From Hymenobacter pini (lineage in GTDB: Bacteria; Bacteroidota; Bacteroidia; Cytophagales; Hymenobacteraceae), in NCBI RefSeq assembly GCF_020421205.1, contig NZ_JAIZZH010000003.1, forward strand, positions 806,001 through 870,000: a DNA stretch of 64,000 nt. The letters are read 5' to 3'. The notes under the pieces were generated by a model that saw only the letters and a list, made by a program, of their open reading frames with translations, had not been told where the DNA came from and made no database searches. Positions 1-8,774 of the stretch are shown here, in pieces (position 1 is the first letter of the stretch; each line of letters opens with the position of its first letter). The position numbers and the translations under genes were made by a program.

Positions 1-414
1 TCCCACCACGGTAAAGTCGCCGAGCTGCACGCCGGGCAGCACCACGGCCCCCATCCCCAGCCAGCAGAACCGGCCGATGCGCAGCGGCTCGGCGGCTACC
101 CGCTCGGCGTTGGCCACGGCGTCGTGGTTGGCTGAAATCAGGCCCACCTGCGGACCCAGGTTGGTAAAGTCGCCCACGTACACGCCGTTGTCGGCGTTGA
201 TGTACACACCGGGCGAGTCGCCGGGAAAAGTGCCGCGGCCCACCGTGAGGCGCTCGGGGCTGTGAATGGTGCTGGTGTGGTGCACGGCCCACGGCACGCC
301 CGCGTTCTGGCGCAGCGCCCGCCGGAACAGCACGTCCAGCGCGTAGAAATGCATCGGCATTTCGGGCCGCAGGCGCAGCACCTGGTACACCCACTTTTTC
401 AGCCCGTGCTGCAT
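1..414 (-). CDS. Hexapeptide-repeat acyltransferase, partial (3' end off window)
   Basis: The reverse complement of 414-1 is an open frame of 138 codons that runs off the left edge. It starts with ATG three bases after the moxR stop, so the two genes are probably co-transcribed. After a helical N-terminus, the protein shows the alternating hydrophobic/Gly pattern of a left-handed beta-helix (NADNGVYVGDFTNLG, then a SANHD segment, then WLGMGAVVLPGVQLGDFTVVG). That pattern is typical of sugar O-acetyltransferases and serine acetyltransferase-like LbetaH enzymes, where the His lies near the acyl-CoA site. The substrate cannot be read from the sequence; a role in cell-surface polysaccharide or lipid modification is inference. 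Confidence 0.75.
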   Translation of the reverse strand, partial: MQHGLKKWVYQVLRLRPEMPMHFYALDVLFRRALRQNAGVPWAVHHTSTIHSPERLTVGRGTFPGDSPGVYINADNGVYVGDFTNLGPQVGLISANHDAVANAERVAAEPLRIGRFCWLGMGAVVLPGVQLGDFTVVG

Positions 415-417
415 GGA

Positions 418-1401
418 TTAGCTGATTGGAACCTTGCGCAGAATGGCCTCAATCATGTCCTGTGTCCGCACGCCGTCGGCCTCGGCCTCGTAGTTTAGCA
501 GGATGCGGTGGTTGAGCACGTCGGTGGCCACTTCTTTGATGTCTTCGGGCAGCACATAATCCCGCTCATCCAGGTAGGCTACAGCTTTGGCGGCGCGGTG
601 CAGGGCAATGCTGGCCCGGGGACTCACCCCAAACTGCACGTACTGCTGATAATCGGCCAAGTCGTAGTCAGCAGGGCGACGGGTGGCAAATACCAGCTCA
701 ATGATGTATTTCTCCAGCGTTTCGGAAATCTGCACTTGGTTGATCTGCTGCCGGATACCGAAGATATCCTCCTTGGTGAGCACCGGACTTACCTCGCCCA
801 CGTAGCTCATATTGGCCATGCGGCGCATCACCTCCAGCTCGTCGGCTTTCTTGAGGTAATCCACATACACTTTCATCATGAAGCGGTCTACCTGAGCCTC
901 GGGCAGCGGGTAGGTGCCCTCCTGCTCCACCGGGTTTTGGGTGGCCAGCACCAGAAACGGCAAATCCAGCGAGTAGGTGGTTTCGCCAATGGTTACCTGC
1001 TTTTCCTGCATGGCTTCCAGCAGGGCACTCTGCACCTTGGCCGGGGAGCGGTTGATTTCGTCGGCCAGCACGAGGTTAGCGAAAATCGGCCCTTTCTTCA
1101 CCTCAAACACCGACTGCCCCTGGTTGTAAATCATGGTGCCCACCAAATCGGAAGGCAGCAAATCGGGGGTGAACTGCACGCGCTGGAAGTGCAGGTGCAG
1201 CACCCGTGACAGCGTGCTGATAGTAAGGGTTTTGGCCAAGCCCGGCACGCCTTCCAGCAGAATATGGCCGCCCGTAAACAGGCCTATCAGCAGCCGGTTC
1301 AGCATGTACTGCTGGCCCACTACCACCTTACCTACTTCGGCAAACACCTGTTTGATTTTCTGCGGATAATCGGTAGCCGAGCCAGACTGGGGAGGCATCA
1401 T
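418..1401 (-). CDS. MoxR-family AAA+ ATPase
   Basis: This 327-aa protein has the usual MoxR length. Walker A GVPGLAKT is at residues 51-58 and Walker B LADEIN at 112-117, followed by RSPAKVQ and the sensor region ATQNPVEQEGTYPLPEAQ. MoxR proteins act as chaperone-like ATPases, often with a DUF58/von Willebrand factor A partner that matures or inserts proteins. No such partner lies downstream here: the next gene, after a 3-nt gap, is an acyltransferase. The start at 1401 gives MMPPQSGS. Family assignment is secure and the client protein is unknown. This is core chromosome, not part of the mobile element. Confidence 0.93.
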   Translation of the reverse strand: MMPPQSGSATDYPQKIKQVFAEVGKVVVGQQYMLNRLLIGLFTGGHILLEGVPGLAKTLTISTLSRVLHLHFQRVQFTPDLLPSDLVGTMIYNQGQSVFEVKKGPIFANLVLADEINRSPAKVQSALLEAMQEKQVTIGETTYSLDLPFLVLATQNPVEQEGTYPLPEAQVDRFMMKVYVDYLKKADELEVMRRMANMSYVGEVSPVLTKEDIFGIRQQINQVQISETLEKYIIELVFATRRPADYDLADYQQYVQFGVSPRASIALHRAAKAVAYLDERDYVLPEDIKEVATDVLNHRILLNYEAEADGVRTQDMIEAILRKVPIS

Positions 1402-1840
1402 ACAACTGCGAAACGAATGGAAAGCGCTTAAAGGTAGAAAAACGGCGCCATTACCCGGCGGCGTTTCTGCGCTTTCAGAATCAACTGGTACGCTGAGGCT
1501 GACCCCACTAAAGCCCTGTTTGCAAACGGTTCTGGAGCTTCGCGAAGACTACCTACTTCCTACATATAGCCAGATACTTGTTCACACAACGTGTCCGCAG
1601 AACAGCTCAGCTTGTATTTTTTTATTAAAAATTCATGTTTAAGTATGATATAATCTATAACAAAGTTTCTATCTTCCCTGACTGAAGCTGTTGACATTTT
1701 GTGCTGCCAGCCTGATAGGCTACGCTGCTTTTTGCTGCCGGACTTTCCTCTCCCCTATTGCTTTCGTGTGTCGCGCCTTTGGCTTTGTGGCCAATGAATG
1801 GGCGCGGCCGGGTTTGTTGTTCCATCCAATTTTCTGTTCT
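1402..1840. promoter_or_regulatory. Divergent promoter interval
   Basis: This interval of about 440 nt lies between divergently transcribed moxR and the secreted repeat protein. The part around 1610-1675 is strikingly AT-rich (a run of T followed by attaaaaattcatg and tatgatataatc) against a GC-rich background, as expected for Bacteroidota promoters. I see no coding sequence in it. An upstream extension of the frame of the next gene (from 1691) lacks a signal peptide and is better read as leader. Confidence 0.45.
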
Positions 1841-3505
1841 ATGAAAACGCTTACTATCCTTGTAATGCTGGTATTAGCTGGCTTCGAAAGCCTAGCGCAA
1901 GTCAGTTGGCAGCAGCTTACTCAACTGCAAAGCTCCGGCGGCAACGTACAGTCCCGGGGCGTGGCCCTCGATGGCTATGGTGGCAGCGTGGTTACGGGCT
2001 CCTTCCGGGGCACTATCTGCTTTGATAAGCTCACGCTTACCAGTCGGGGCTCCGAGGATTTGTTTGTGGTGCGCTATGGCGCCCAGGGCCGCGCAGTGTG
2101 GGCCGCGCAGTTTGGCCAGAACTCGAGCGCACCCTCGTACTACCAGGCCAGCGCCAGCGGCAAAGCCATAGCCATGGATGCGGCCGGCAACGTGTATGTA
2201 CTGGGCAATTTCACGGGCAGCATTTCCTACTCCGGCGGTACGCTGCAAAACTATAGTGACGGCTTCCAGACCGGTCTCATCACGAAGATCAACAGCCGGG
2301 GCCAGGTGCAATGGGCGCAACGCTTCGGAATCCGGCAGTTTAGCTGCTATGCTTACGCCATTGCTACCGATGCCACGGGCACCAGCTACATTACGGGGCA
2401 GTCGGACTACGGCAACATTGAGTTTGGCAACAAAATCCACAGCCCCGGCAGCCGACGGGTGATGTACGTGGCCGCTTACCGCACTACCGGCGAGGTAGCC
2501 TGGGCCAAGGTTTCCGGCAACTATTCCACCTTCGGGGCCAGCGGCAGCGACGTTGCGCTGGATGGACGCGGCAACTGCTACGTGGGCGGTTTTTTCAACA
2601 ACGACATGACGTTGGACGGCGCGGCTCTCACTACCATTGGCACCGATTCTTACCTGGCCAGACTTTCGACAACTACCGGGGCTTTACAGTGGCTGAAGCA
2701 GGGCGGGGGCACCGGTACTCCCTCGGCCAACAATAATGTGCGCATTGCCACGCTGGCCACCGACCGTCTGGGTAACGTGTACGTGGCCGGCGAATTTTCC
2801 GGCGTCACGTCGCTGGGGGGCCATCCATTACTGGGCAATGATGCCGGGCAGACCGATCTTTTTGTTGCCCGCTACACTCAGGCCGGCGTAGTGCAGTGGG
2901 CCCGAAGCACCGGCACTCCTGCTCCGGAGTACAGCACCCAGCTTGTTACCGATGCCGACGGTTTTAGTACCCTCGTAGGCCAGCGCCTGAACCAAAACTT
3001 CGAGCCCAAGCTGCTGCTCCACAGCTTTCAGCCTAACGGGGTTCTGTACACGTCTGATGTGGTTGGTACCACCGGCAGCTGCCGAGGCTACGACCTTGCC
3101 CAAAGCACCAGCGGCCAGCTCTACCTGGCCGGCACCCTTGCTGGCACGGCCTCGTTCGGCCCTACCACCCTGCAAACCGCCGACCGTACCGATGGCTTTG
3201 TCGCCCGGCTCACCATTCGGCAGCCTACGCTTGGTACCCGCCCCACGCTTGAGGTGTTTCCGAACCCGGCCCGGGGCCGTATTGTGGCCAGGCTCGTTTG
3301 GGGTGACGCGGGCATGCGGTTGGGCGGCAAGGCAACCCTCACCAATGCGCTTGGCCTTCAGGTAGCAGTCCAGACCATTTCAGCCAGCCCGGCGGCTCAT
3401 CTACAGGCTACGTTTGATTGTACTTCCCTGCCCAATGGCCTGTACGTGCTGCAACTCACCACTTCCGACGGTGCCTCCTACAGCCAGGGAGTAGAAGTGC
3501 GCTGA
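1841..3505 (+). CDS. Secreted beta-propeller (SBBP-like) repeat protein with T9SS sorting domain
   Basis: Starting at ATG 1841 gives a 554-aa protein with a clear signal peptide (MKTLTILVMLVLAG...SLAQ, cleavage probably after AQ). The frame is open upstream to 1691, but that extension would bury the signal peptide. The body is built of repeats of about 60 residues with the theme D..GNVYV.G.F.G...G, followed by a T..G/D..F(V)ARY strand, as in SBBP/delta-60 beta-propeller proteins. The C-terminus (LEVFPNPARGRIVARL ... NGLYVLQL ... VEVR) is a Por/type IX secretion sorting domain. Export across the outer membrane by T9SS and surface attachment are therefore likely. The ligand is unknown. Confidence 0.88.
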   Translation: MKTLTILVMLVLAGFESLAQVSWQQLTQLQSSGGNVQSRGVALDGYGGSVVTGSFRGTICFDKLTLTSRGSEDLFVVRYGAQGRAVWAAQFGQNSSAPSYYQASASGKAIAMDAAGNVYVLGNFTGSISYSGGTLQNYSDGFQTGLITKINSRGQVQWAQRFGIRQFSCYAYAIATDATGTSYITGQSDYGNIEFGNKIHSPGSRRVMYVAAYRTTGEVAWAKVSGNYSTFGASGSDVALDGRGNCYVGGFFNNDMTLDGAALTTIGTDSYLARLSTTTGALQWLKQGGGTGTPSANNNVRIATLATDRLGNVYVAGEFSGVTSLGGHPLLGNDAGQTDLFVARYTQAGVVQWARSTGTPAPEYSTQLVTDADGFSTLVGQRLNQNFEPKLLLHSFQPNGVLYTSDVVGTTGSCRGYDLAQSTSGQLYLAGTLAGTASFGPTTLQTADRTDGFVARLTIRQPTLGTRPTLEVFPNPARGRIVARLVWGDAGMRLGGKATLTNALGLQVAVQTISASPAAHLQATFDCTSLPNGLYVLQLTTSDGASYSQGVEVR

Positions 3506-3530
3506 CACGGCAGGAACCGCGCAGGCCGGT

Positions 3531-4766
3531 TTACTTCAGCAGGCTTGGGGTATAGTCAAGGGGCAGCGACTCGCCTACCCGCTCGTAGCCCCAGTAGCCA
3601 TCAACCCGAATACTCAGCGGGTTGAGCAGGTAGCCGTTGGGCTGAATTTCGGCCACCGGCCCCAAAAAGCGGATTTCCGATACCTGCTGCACCGGATCTG
3701 TTGTACCCCGGATAATGGCGTTGGTGTTAGAGCCCATGTACTTGCGCTTTTGCATTTCCTGCTGAGCAAACTGCCGCTGCATCCGCGTTTCTGCCACAAA
3801 AGTATCTTCGGGCTTCTCGGCCACATAGGTTACCTGGAGCGAGTGTTTGTACTGCAGCTGCACGTGCGTGGTATCAGGCACTAGCCGGCGAATATCGGCG
3901 GCCGCCAGCTCCTGCTGGTATATCCGCGAGGTAAGCCCGTTCAACGTCTGCACAGCGGCCAGCGAATCACCTGCCTGCTGCACATGCAGCTGGGTTTGCG
4001 GGTTATCAGGCTCCGTTATCAGAGGGCGAACCACAAACCCTTCGCTCTGCACCTGATTGGTACGTACGCTCCGCAGAAAATGCGCCAGGGAGCCCAGATA
4101 GGCTTGCCGCCGCTGCTCCAGCCAGTGCTGTTGCTGTTGGGGGTTGGCTGGGGTGAGCTCCTCAAATACCGGCCAGCCCAACAGCGTGACTGTCCCCATC
4201 CGGTAATTCACTTTAAAATCGAGCCGGTGGTAGGTGATGCGGTAGCCCAGTACGGGGTTTAGCACTTTAAGCGTTTTAGGGGCCACGGCCGTCAGCTCGC
4301 GGGCTGCTGGGTCGTAGGCTACATATACTTCCTGGGGATTTTCAATTCGGCACTTCAACGACAGCGCACTGTTGCCCAAAAACAGGCGTGTGAACTTCTG
4401 ATAGTCGGCGGGCTTGTTTTTGGGGCGCACCACCACCTCGCCCAGCTGGGCGGCGGCGGGCTGCAGCGCTATCGGCATGGTTACCGACTGCTGCACCGTG
4501 ATAGTCTTCTTGTACAACTGATACCCCAGATAAGAAACTACCATTTCGTACTGGCCCGGAGCAACCCCGCCGAGCCGGTACTGACCAATAGAGTCAGCAG
4601 TGGTACCGTAGGTAGTATTGGCCAGGAACACGCCCGCGAAAGGCAAGGGCTCCTTGGTGCGGGCATCCGTCACCTGCCCTTGGATAGTTGCCTGCGCCTC
4701 AGCACGTAACATCGGGGCCCAGCACAGGCCTAAGCACAACAGCAAGGAATAAATTCGAATAGCCAT
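3531..4766 (-). CDS. Carboxypeptidase-regulatory-like domain surface protein
   Basis: This 411-aa protein has a signal peptide (MAIRIYSLLLCLGLCWA...AEAQ) and then a CarboxypepD-regulatory-like domain at about residues 25-105 (TIQGQVTDARTKEPLPFAGV, GQYRLGGVAPGQYEMVVSYLGY). This is the beta-sandwich that in Bacteroidota opens SusC/TonB receptors and many surface proteins. The remaining 300 residues are beta/alpha mixed with no recognised catalytic motif. The gene is divergent from the macroglobulin/TonB-plug gene at 4890. It probably acts in the periplasm or outer membrane; the function is otherwise unknown. Confidence 0.8.
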   Translation of the reverse strand: MAIRIYSLLLCLGLCWAPMLRAEAQATIQGQVTDARTKEPLPFAGVFLANTTYGTTADSIGQYRLGGVAPGQYEMVVSYLGYQLYKKTITVQQSVTMPIALQPAAAQLGEVVVRPKNKPADYQKFTRLFLGNSALSLKCRIENPQEVYVAYDPAARELTAVAPKTLKVLNPVLGYRITYHRLDFKVNYRMGTVTLLGWPVFEELTPANPQQQQHWLEQRRQAYLGSLAHFLRSVRTNQVQSEGFVVRPLITEPDNPQTQLHVQQAGDSLAAVQTLNGLTSRIYQQELAAADIRRLVPDTTHVQLQYKHSLQVTYVAEKPEDTFVAETRMQRQFAQQEMQKRKYMGSNTNAIIRGTTDPVQQVSEIRFLGPVAEIQPNGYLLNPLSIRVDGYWGYERVGESLPLDYTPSLLK

Positions 4767-4889
4767 GAGGGAAGTAGGAATAGATGTAAGGCGCGGAGTA
4801 ATAGTAGCATATTTTCAGTTTATTATTAAACTGCTTCGGGCAACTTTGCCTGCTCGGCTTTCTCATCTACTTCCTATCCATTCTTACGC

Positions 4890-7361
4890 ATGCTATTCCA
4901 TTTGCCCCGGGCCGTATATGGCCTTCTGCTTGTCGGTCTGATTGGGCTTTGTGCCTTTCAAAAAGGGCCTGCCGATGACTCTGTGGCCCGCCGTATTGTT
5001 CGCAGCCTGCTGCATTTCTACGCCGAAACACTACCCGAAAAAGCCTATCTGCACCTAGACCGGCCGTATTACGCACCCGGCCAAACCATCTGGCTGAAGG
5101 CATATGTGGTGGAGGCCGATTCGCACCGGCCCGATACGCTAAGCCACGTGTTGTACGTGGAGCTGTTCTCACCCCGCCAAAAGCTGGTTGCGCGCCGCAC
5201 CCTACGCCTCGAGAAAGGCATGGCTCCCGCTGATATTACGCTACCCGATACGCTGCCGGGCGGTACGTATCAGCTGCGCGCTTACACCAACTGGATGCGC
5301 AATGCCGGCCCAGACTTTTTGTTTACCCGGCCGCTTACGCTGGTCAGTTCCACTGCTTCCCAAACCTCAGCCGCCCGTACTCGCCCTGATGTACAGTTCT
5401 TTCCGGAAAGCGGCACGCTGCTAGCCGGCGTTGCGGGTACGGTTGGCTTCAAAGCCGTTGGGCCCGATGGCCGGGGCGTAGATGTACAGGGGCAGATTGT
5501 AGATGACCAGAACCAACCGGTTGGGCGCTTTGCCAGCACGTACCGGGGTATGGGGTCTTTTGCGTTTACCCCCGTGGCGGGCCGCCAGTACCAGGCAATA
5601 ATACAAACGTCCCAGGGAGCCAGCGTGCGGTATGCATTGCCAGCGGCTACGGCTACAGGCTACAACATGCACCTGAGCGAAAACCCGGAAGAGTTGGTCG
5701 TTACGCTAACCCGCCGGGCATCACCTACCGAAGCGACCGACCAACCCGTGATTCTGCTGGCGCACGTGCGGGAGCAAGTACCTTACGCGGCCCAGATACA
5801 GGTTACCGGCACTGCTCCGGTGGTGGCACGGCTGCCCAAGGCTAAATTTCAGGCCGGATTAACCCACCTCACCCTGTTCGATGCGCAGGGCACTGCCCTC
5901 TGCGAACGGCTGGCATTCATTCCGCCCCGCGAGCAAGCCCGACTGACCCTCAGCCTCGATAAAGCCAATTATGGCCCGCGGGAAGCAGTGCGCGCCACCT
6001 TGCGGGCTACCAATGAAACCGGACAGCCCGTAGCCGGGGATTTTTCGGTGGCTGTTACGCTGGCCGATGCTTCCCCGGCGGTAGCCGGCTGGGTAGGCAC
6101 TATCACTTCGCATCTGCTGCTGACCTCCGATTTGGCGGGGCCGGTTGAAACTCCCGGTTACTACCTGCAACAACCCCAAACCCCAGCCATCCAGCAAGCC
6201 CTCAATAATTTGTTGATGACCCAGGGCTGGCGGCGCTTTGTCTGGAAGCAACTGATGACTGGTCCCACGCCTCCTCCGGCCTATGCGCTGGAAACTGGCC
6301 TGACGGTAGCCGGGCAGCTTCTGAATTCAACAGGTCAGCCACTAGCGCAACAGCAAGTATCCTACCTGCAAACCAGCCCATCCCGCGAAGGGCAAGTCAC
6401 TACCGATGCCAACGGCCGGTTCCTGTTCCGGGGGCTCGATGGTGCCGATACGGCCCTGGTAATGCTGCGGGCCCAGCTGCCCAAAGCCGAGCGAGGTGGG
6501 TATCTGCAGCTTCAGCCTTCACCATCTTTCACTACTCCCTGGCCTGCCGACTTGGTTGCCTCTGGCAATATGCTACAGTACGCCAAGCAGCAGGCCAGCT
6601 CAACCCCGGTCTGGACCACCTCTGGCACGGTTGCGTTGGGTAATGTGGTAATCAAAGGGCAATCTGGTCCCACCACCAAGCCAACCGACGGGGTGGCGCG
6701 CACCTATAATAGTCCGGCCGCTATTTATCTACCTGTAGGACATTTGGCGGCTACTGCCGGTTCCCAAACAGTGGTGCAATACCTCCGCGGGCGAGTAGCC
6801 GGCGTGTTGGTGAACGGAGAATCCGTCAACATTCGGGGCGCCATAACATTGCATAACGACAAAACCGGCGGCCCCTCCCTCATTCCGCCTCTATATATGC
6901 TCGACGGCAATATTATCTCGGGGGCGCAGTTTGCCACTGTACCGCTAGCCGAAATTGAAACCATCGACATTCTCAAACAGAACGCCGCTAATATGTTTGG
7001 GACCCAGGCTTATGGCGGCGTGATTATACTTCATTCTCGTAACCGCAGCATCGATACCCCTAAACAAGAGCAACGCCTCTCGGGAAACACGCCGGTTATT
7101 ACCACTTCTTTACCGAGCTACTACCAAGCCCGCGAGTTCTACATGCCTCGCTATACTGCCACTAGCTCAACCCAGCCAGACCCGCGCCACGTGACCCTCT
7201 TTTGGGCTCCAACCATCCGTACTCAGCCCGATGGCACAGCTCAATTCACTTTCTACACTTCGGATGCAAAGGGTTCCTTCACAGTTTCTGCCGAAGGCTT
7301 AGCGGCGGCCCACATCCCCCTGTATGGTACCACCTCACTGCGGGTTCAGGAAAAGAACTAG
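4890..7361 (+). CDS. MG2 macroglobulin-like protein with C-terminal TonB plug domain, no barrel
   Basis: This 823-aa protein begins with a hydrophobic export segment (LPRAVYGLLLVGLIGLCAF). Residues of about 45-145 form an MG2 macroglobulin strand set (EKAYLHLDRPYYAPGQTIWL ... YQLRAYTNWMRN). A carboxypeptidase-regulatory repeat lies near 465-520. A TonB plug-like segment follows at about 625-715 (VQYLRGRVAGVLVNG, PPLYMLDGNIISG, IETIDILKQNAANMFGTQAYGGVIIL). No C-terminal beta-barrel follows, so it is not a transporter by itself. Such barrel-less plug proteins are common in Bacteroidota; the role is unknown, perhaps in outer-membrane protein interaction. It is the last host gene before the attachment site. 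Confidence 0.82.
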   Translation: MLFHLPRAVYGLLLVGLIGLCAFQKGPADDSVARRIVRSLLHFYAETLPEKAYLHLDRPYYAPGQTIWLKAYVVEADSHRPDTLSHVLYVELFSPRQKLVARRTLRLEKGMAPADITLPDTLPGGTYQLRAYTNWMRNAGPDFLFTRPLTLVSSTASQTSAARTRPDVQFFPESGTLLAGVAGTVGFKAVGPDGRGVDVQGQIVDDQNQPVGRFASTYRGMGSFAFTPVAGRQYQAIIQTSQGASVRYALPAATATGYNMHLSENPEELVVTLTRRASPTEATDQPVILLAHVREQVPYAAQIQVTGTAPVVARLPKAKFQAGLTHLTLFDAQGTALCERLAFIPPREQARLTLSLDKANYGPREAVRATLRATNETGQPVAGDFSVAVTLADASPAVAGWVGTITSHLLLTSDLAGPVETPGYYLQQPQTPAIQQALNNLLMTQGWRRFVWKQLMTGPTPPPAYALETGLTVAGQLLNSTGQPLAQQQVSYLQTSPSREGQVTTDANGRFLFRGLDGADTALVMLRAQLPKAERGGYLQLQPSPSFTTPWPADLVASGNMLQYAKQQASSTPVWTTSGTVALGNVVIKGQSGPTTKPTDGVARTYNSPAAIYLPVGHLAATAGSQTVVQYLRGRVAGVLVNGESVNIRGAITLHNDKTGGPSLIPPLYMLDGNIISGAQFATVPLAEIETIDILKQNAANMFGTQAYGGVIILHSRNRSIDTPKQEQRLSGNTPVITTSLPSYYQAREFYMPRYTATSSTQPDPRHVTLFWAPTIRTQPDGTAQFTFYTSDAKGSFTVSAEGLAAAHIPLYGTTSLRVQEKN

Positions 7362-7363
7362 AG

Positions 7364-7435
7364 CAGACACAAACAGGCTCGGGGCCAACAACCATATTTT
7401 TGAATGATTGTTGGCCCCGAGCCTGTTTGTGTCTG
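7364..7435. terminator. Perfect 28-bp inverted repeat, bidirectional terminator
   Basis: Arms 7364-7391 and 7408-7435 are exact reverse complements of 28 bp (CAGACACAAACAGG... / ...CCTGTTTGTGTCTG) with a 16-nt loop containing ATTTTT. It follows the stop at 7361 by two bases and runs into the first two bases of the left attachment core. No long U-tract follows on either strand, so termination strength is uncertain. Confidence 0.6.
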
Positions 7436-7447
7436 TACCAGAGACGG
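7434..7447. other. attL core of the 45.8-kb element
   Basis: TGTACCAGAGACGG occurs here and exactly again at 53186-53199, next to the recombinase. Just inside this copy, 7457-7476 carries an arm (CTACAATCCGGAAGACTCGG) whose reverse complement matches 53162-53181 apart from two substitutions-or-less and a 1-nt shift, as expected for inverted recombinase arm sites. The core reads in reverse as CCGTCTCTGGTACA, which resembles a tRNA 3' end; that link is inference. Confidence 0.7.
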
Positions 7448-7526
7448 TGACAGAACCTACAATCCGGAAGACTCGGTAAGCTTTTATCTATCAGCTACTT
7501 GCGCGATTCGCAGCGGCTGTTCGTTT

Positions 7527-8405
7527 TCAACGGGGGGCGTTAGAGGGGGCGTCTTCCATCATATACCGTTTTACTTCGGTCCGGTCGTGGCCCAGCAGCT
7601 CGATAACTTCCCACAGTCGCTCGGTCGTTACGTCCGGGGCGCTAGGGATGAAGCTGGTGACACAACCCCGCACCCGCCACAGCTGCTGAATGTCGCGGCC
7701 CTCGATGGAATAAGGCTTGCGGTGCGGATTATCGGAGTACAGCACCACTTCCATTTCAGGCGAGGTAATCTGCTGGCGGATGCGCTTGAGCATCACACTC
7801 TCGCTGGTCACCACCACGTACACCTCCCCGGGCTCCAACAGGCGCCGGTCATCCACGAAGGAGCACACCACCACGTCGCGGTGGTTGAAGATGGGTATCA
7901 TGCTGTCCCCCGCTACCTCGAAGGCGCGGTACGAGCCGTGTTCAAAGCCTGGTATCTTATAGTGGCGCAGGTCGCGCAGGTACACGGCCTCGTTGTGCTG
8001 CAGCGAGTAGCCGGCCTGGGCCTGCACGGGCACTAGGGCCGTGGTTTCCTCACCGTCTTTGTCCACCGTTACCGTCAGCACCTGTAGGCTGCTGTTGGGC
8101 CCCGGCTGGCTCACGCGCACCGTAGCCGAACCGCTGCCAACCTCCATCGGCCCGCGGCCCAGCATCAGCCAGTCGGCCGACACGTCCGGGAACGTGGCTA
8201 GAATGTCGTACAGCGTCTCGTAGGAAGGCTTTACCTCGCCCGTCAAGGCCTTGTATAGCTTGCTGGATTTGCCGTACCCCAGCTTCATGCTGGCTTCGTA
8301 GGTCGTCAGCTTATGATGCTCAAAGAGTTGCTTAATCCGGGCGCCTACCTCGGCGTCTAGGCCTTTCGCCTGCTCTTTTTCAGCTTGTGAACCAACCTGT
8401 TGCAT
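7527..8405 (-). CDS. Phage-type repressor, XRE N-terminus plus S24/LexA self-cleavage domain
   Basis: I start this at ATG 8405 (292 aa), because the open frame upstream runs antisense through the small genes at 8508-9065. Residues 15-85 form a DNA-binding helix-turn-helix (ARIKQLFEHHKLTTYEASMK). Residues of about 125-250 form a LexA-like peptidase with an Ala131-Gly132 cleavage site (QAQAGYSL), catalytic Ser168 (AGDSMIP) and Lys207 (VMLKRI). This layout matches CI/LexA-type repressors that cleave themselves when RecA is activated. Divergent from the gene at 8508, with paired TTGTGCGAAAAG half-sites between them, it is very likely the master repressor of the element. Confidence 0.92.
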   Translation of the reverse strand: MQQVGSQAEKEQAKGLDAEVGARIKQLFEHHKLTTYEASMKLGYGKSSKLYKALTGEVKPSYETLYDILATFPDVSADWLMLGRGPMEVGSGSATVRVSQPGPNSSLQVLTVTVDKDGEETTALVPVQAQAGYSLQHNEAVYLRDLRHYKIPGFEHGSYRAFEVAGDSMIPIFNHRDVVVCSFVDDRRLLEPGEVYVVVTSESVMLKRIRQQITSPEMEVVLYSDNPHRKPYSIEGRDIQQLWRVRGCVTSFIPSAPDVTTERLWEVIELLGHDRTEVKRYMMEDAPSNAPR

Positions 8406-8429
8406 TATTAGGCGCTTATTAGTTTTCTT

Positions 8430-8441
8430 TTGTGCGAAAAG
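8430..8441 (+). promoter_or_regulatory. Repressor operator half-site 1 (TTGTGCGAAAAG)
   Basis: This lies 25 bp upstream of the S24 repressor start and is repeated exactly in inverted orientation at 8492-8503. The same core TTGTGCGA recurs at 29163 and, inverted, at 35851. Confidence 0.6.
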
Positions 8442-8491
8442 CGTAGTAATATGTACGCTGTTTTGCGGCAGGTGCAAAACAAATATACACT

Positions 8492-8503
8492 CTTTTCGCA
8501 CAA
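8492..8503 (-). promoter_or_regulatory. Repressor operator half-site 2 (inverted CTTTTCGCACAA)
   Basis: Exact inverted copy of the site at 8430, ending five bases before the ATG of the divergent small gene at 8508. Together the pair brackets the divergent promoters, as lambda-type operators do. Confidence 0.6.
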
Positions 8504-8507
8504 TAGC

Positions 8508-8771
8508 ATGAAACAGTTGCGTAATAAAGTAGAAAAGTCTAGCCTGTACGAATTGGTGAAGCAGTTCGGCGGCCGAACCACCATCGTGCAGAACACGCTG
8601 GACAAGCTCAGCCAGCAGGGCCACACCTACTCCCGCAGCACCATTCACAGCGTCATCCGGCGCGGCCACGGCACGCCGGCCATCATCAACGCGCTGCTGG
8701 AAACCATCGAGCAGGAGAAGGCCGCGCAGCGCCTTATCCAGGAACGCATTGCCCAACTCACCAAGCAGTAG
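8508..8771 (+). CDS. Small HTH-like early regulator
   Basis: This 87-aa protein (ATG 8508) is the first gene rightward from the immunity switch. A longer frame opens at 8430, but it would cover both operator half-sites. The sequence (SLYELVKQFGGRTTIVQNTL ... YSRSTIHSVIRRGHG) looks like a helix-turn-helix, in the position where Cro or an early activator is found. It is followed after 3 nt by another HTH gene. A Cro-like role is inferred from position; there is no firm family match. Confidence 0.6.
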   Translation: MKQLRNKVEKSSLYELVKQFGGRTTIVQNTLDKLSQQGHTYSRSTIHSVIRRGHGTPAIINALLETIEQEKAAQRLIQERIAQLTKQ

Positions 8772-8774
8772 CCC

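Noticed and set aside
7434..7520. tRNA gene at the left boundary
   Set aside because: Only a tRNA 3'-end-like 14-mer is present; the sequence inside the element cannot form a T-arm or acceptor stem.
7404..8036. Plus-strand open frame of 210 codons at the left end of the element
   Set aside because: Antisense to the S24 repressor and runs through the attL core and hairpin.
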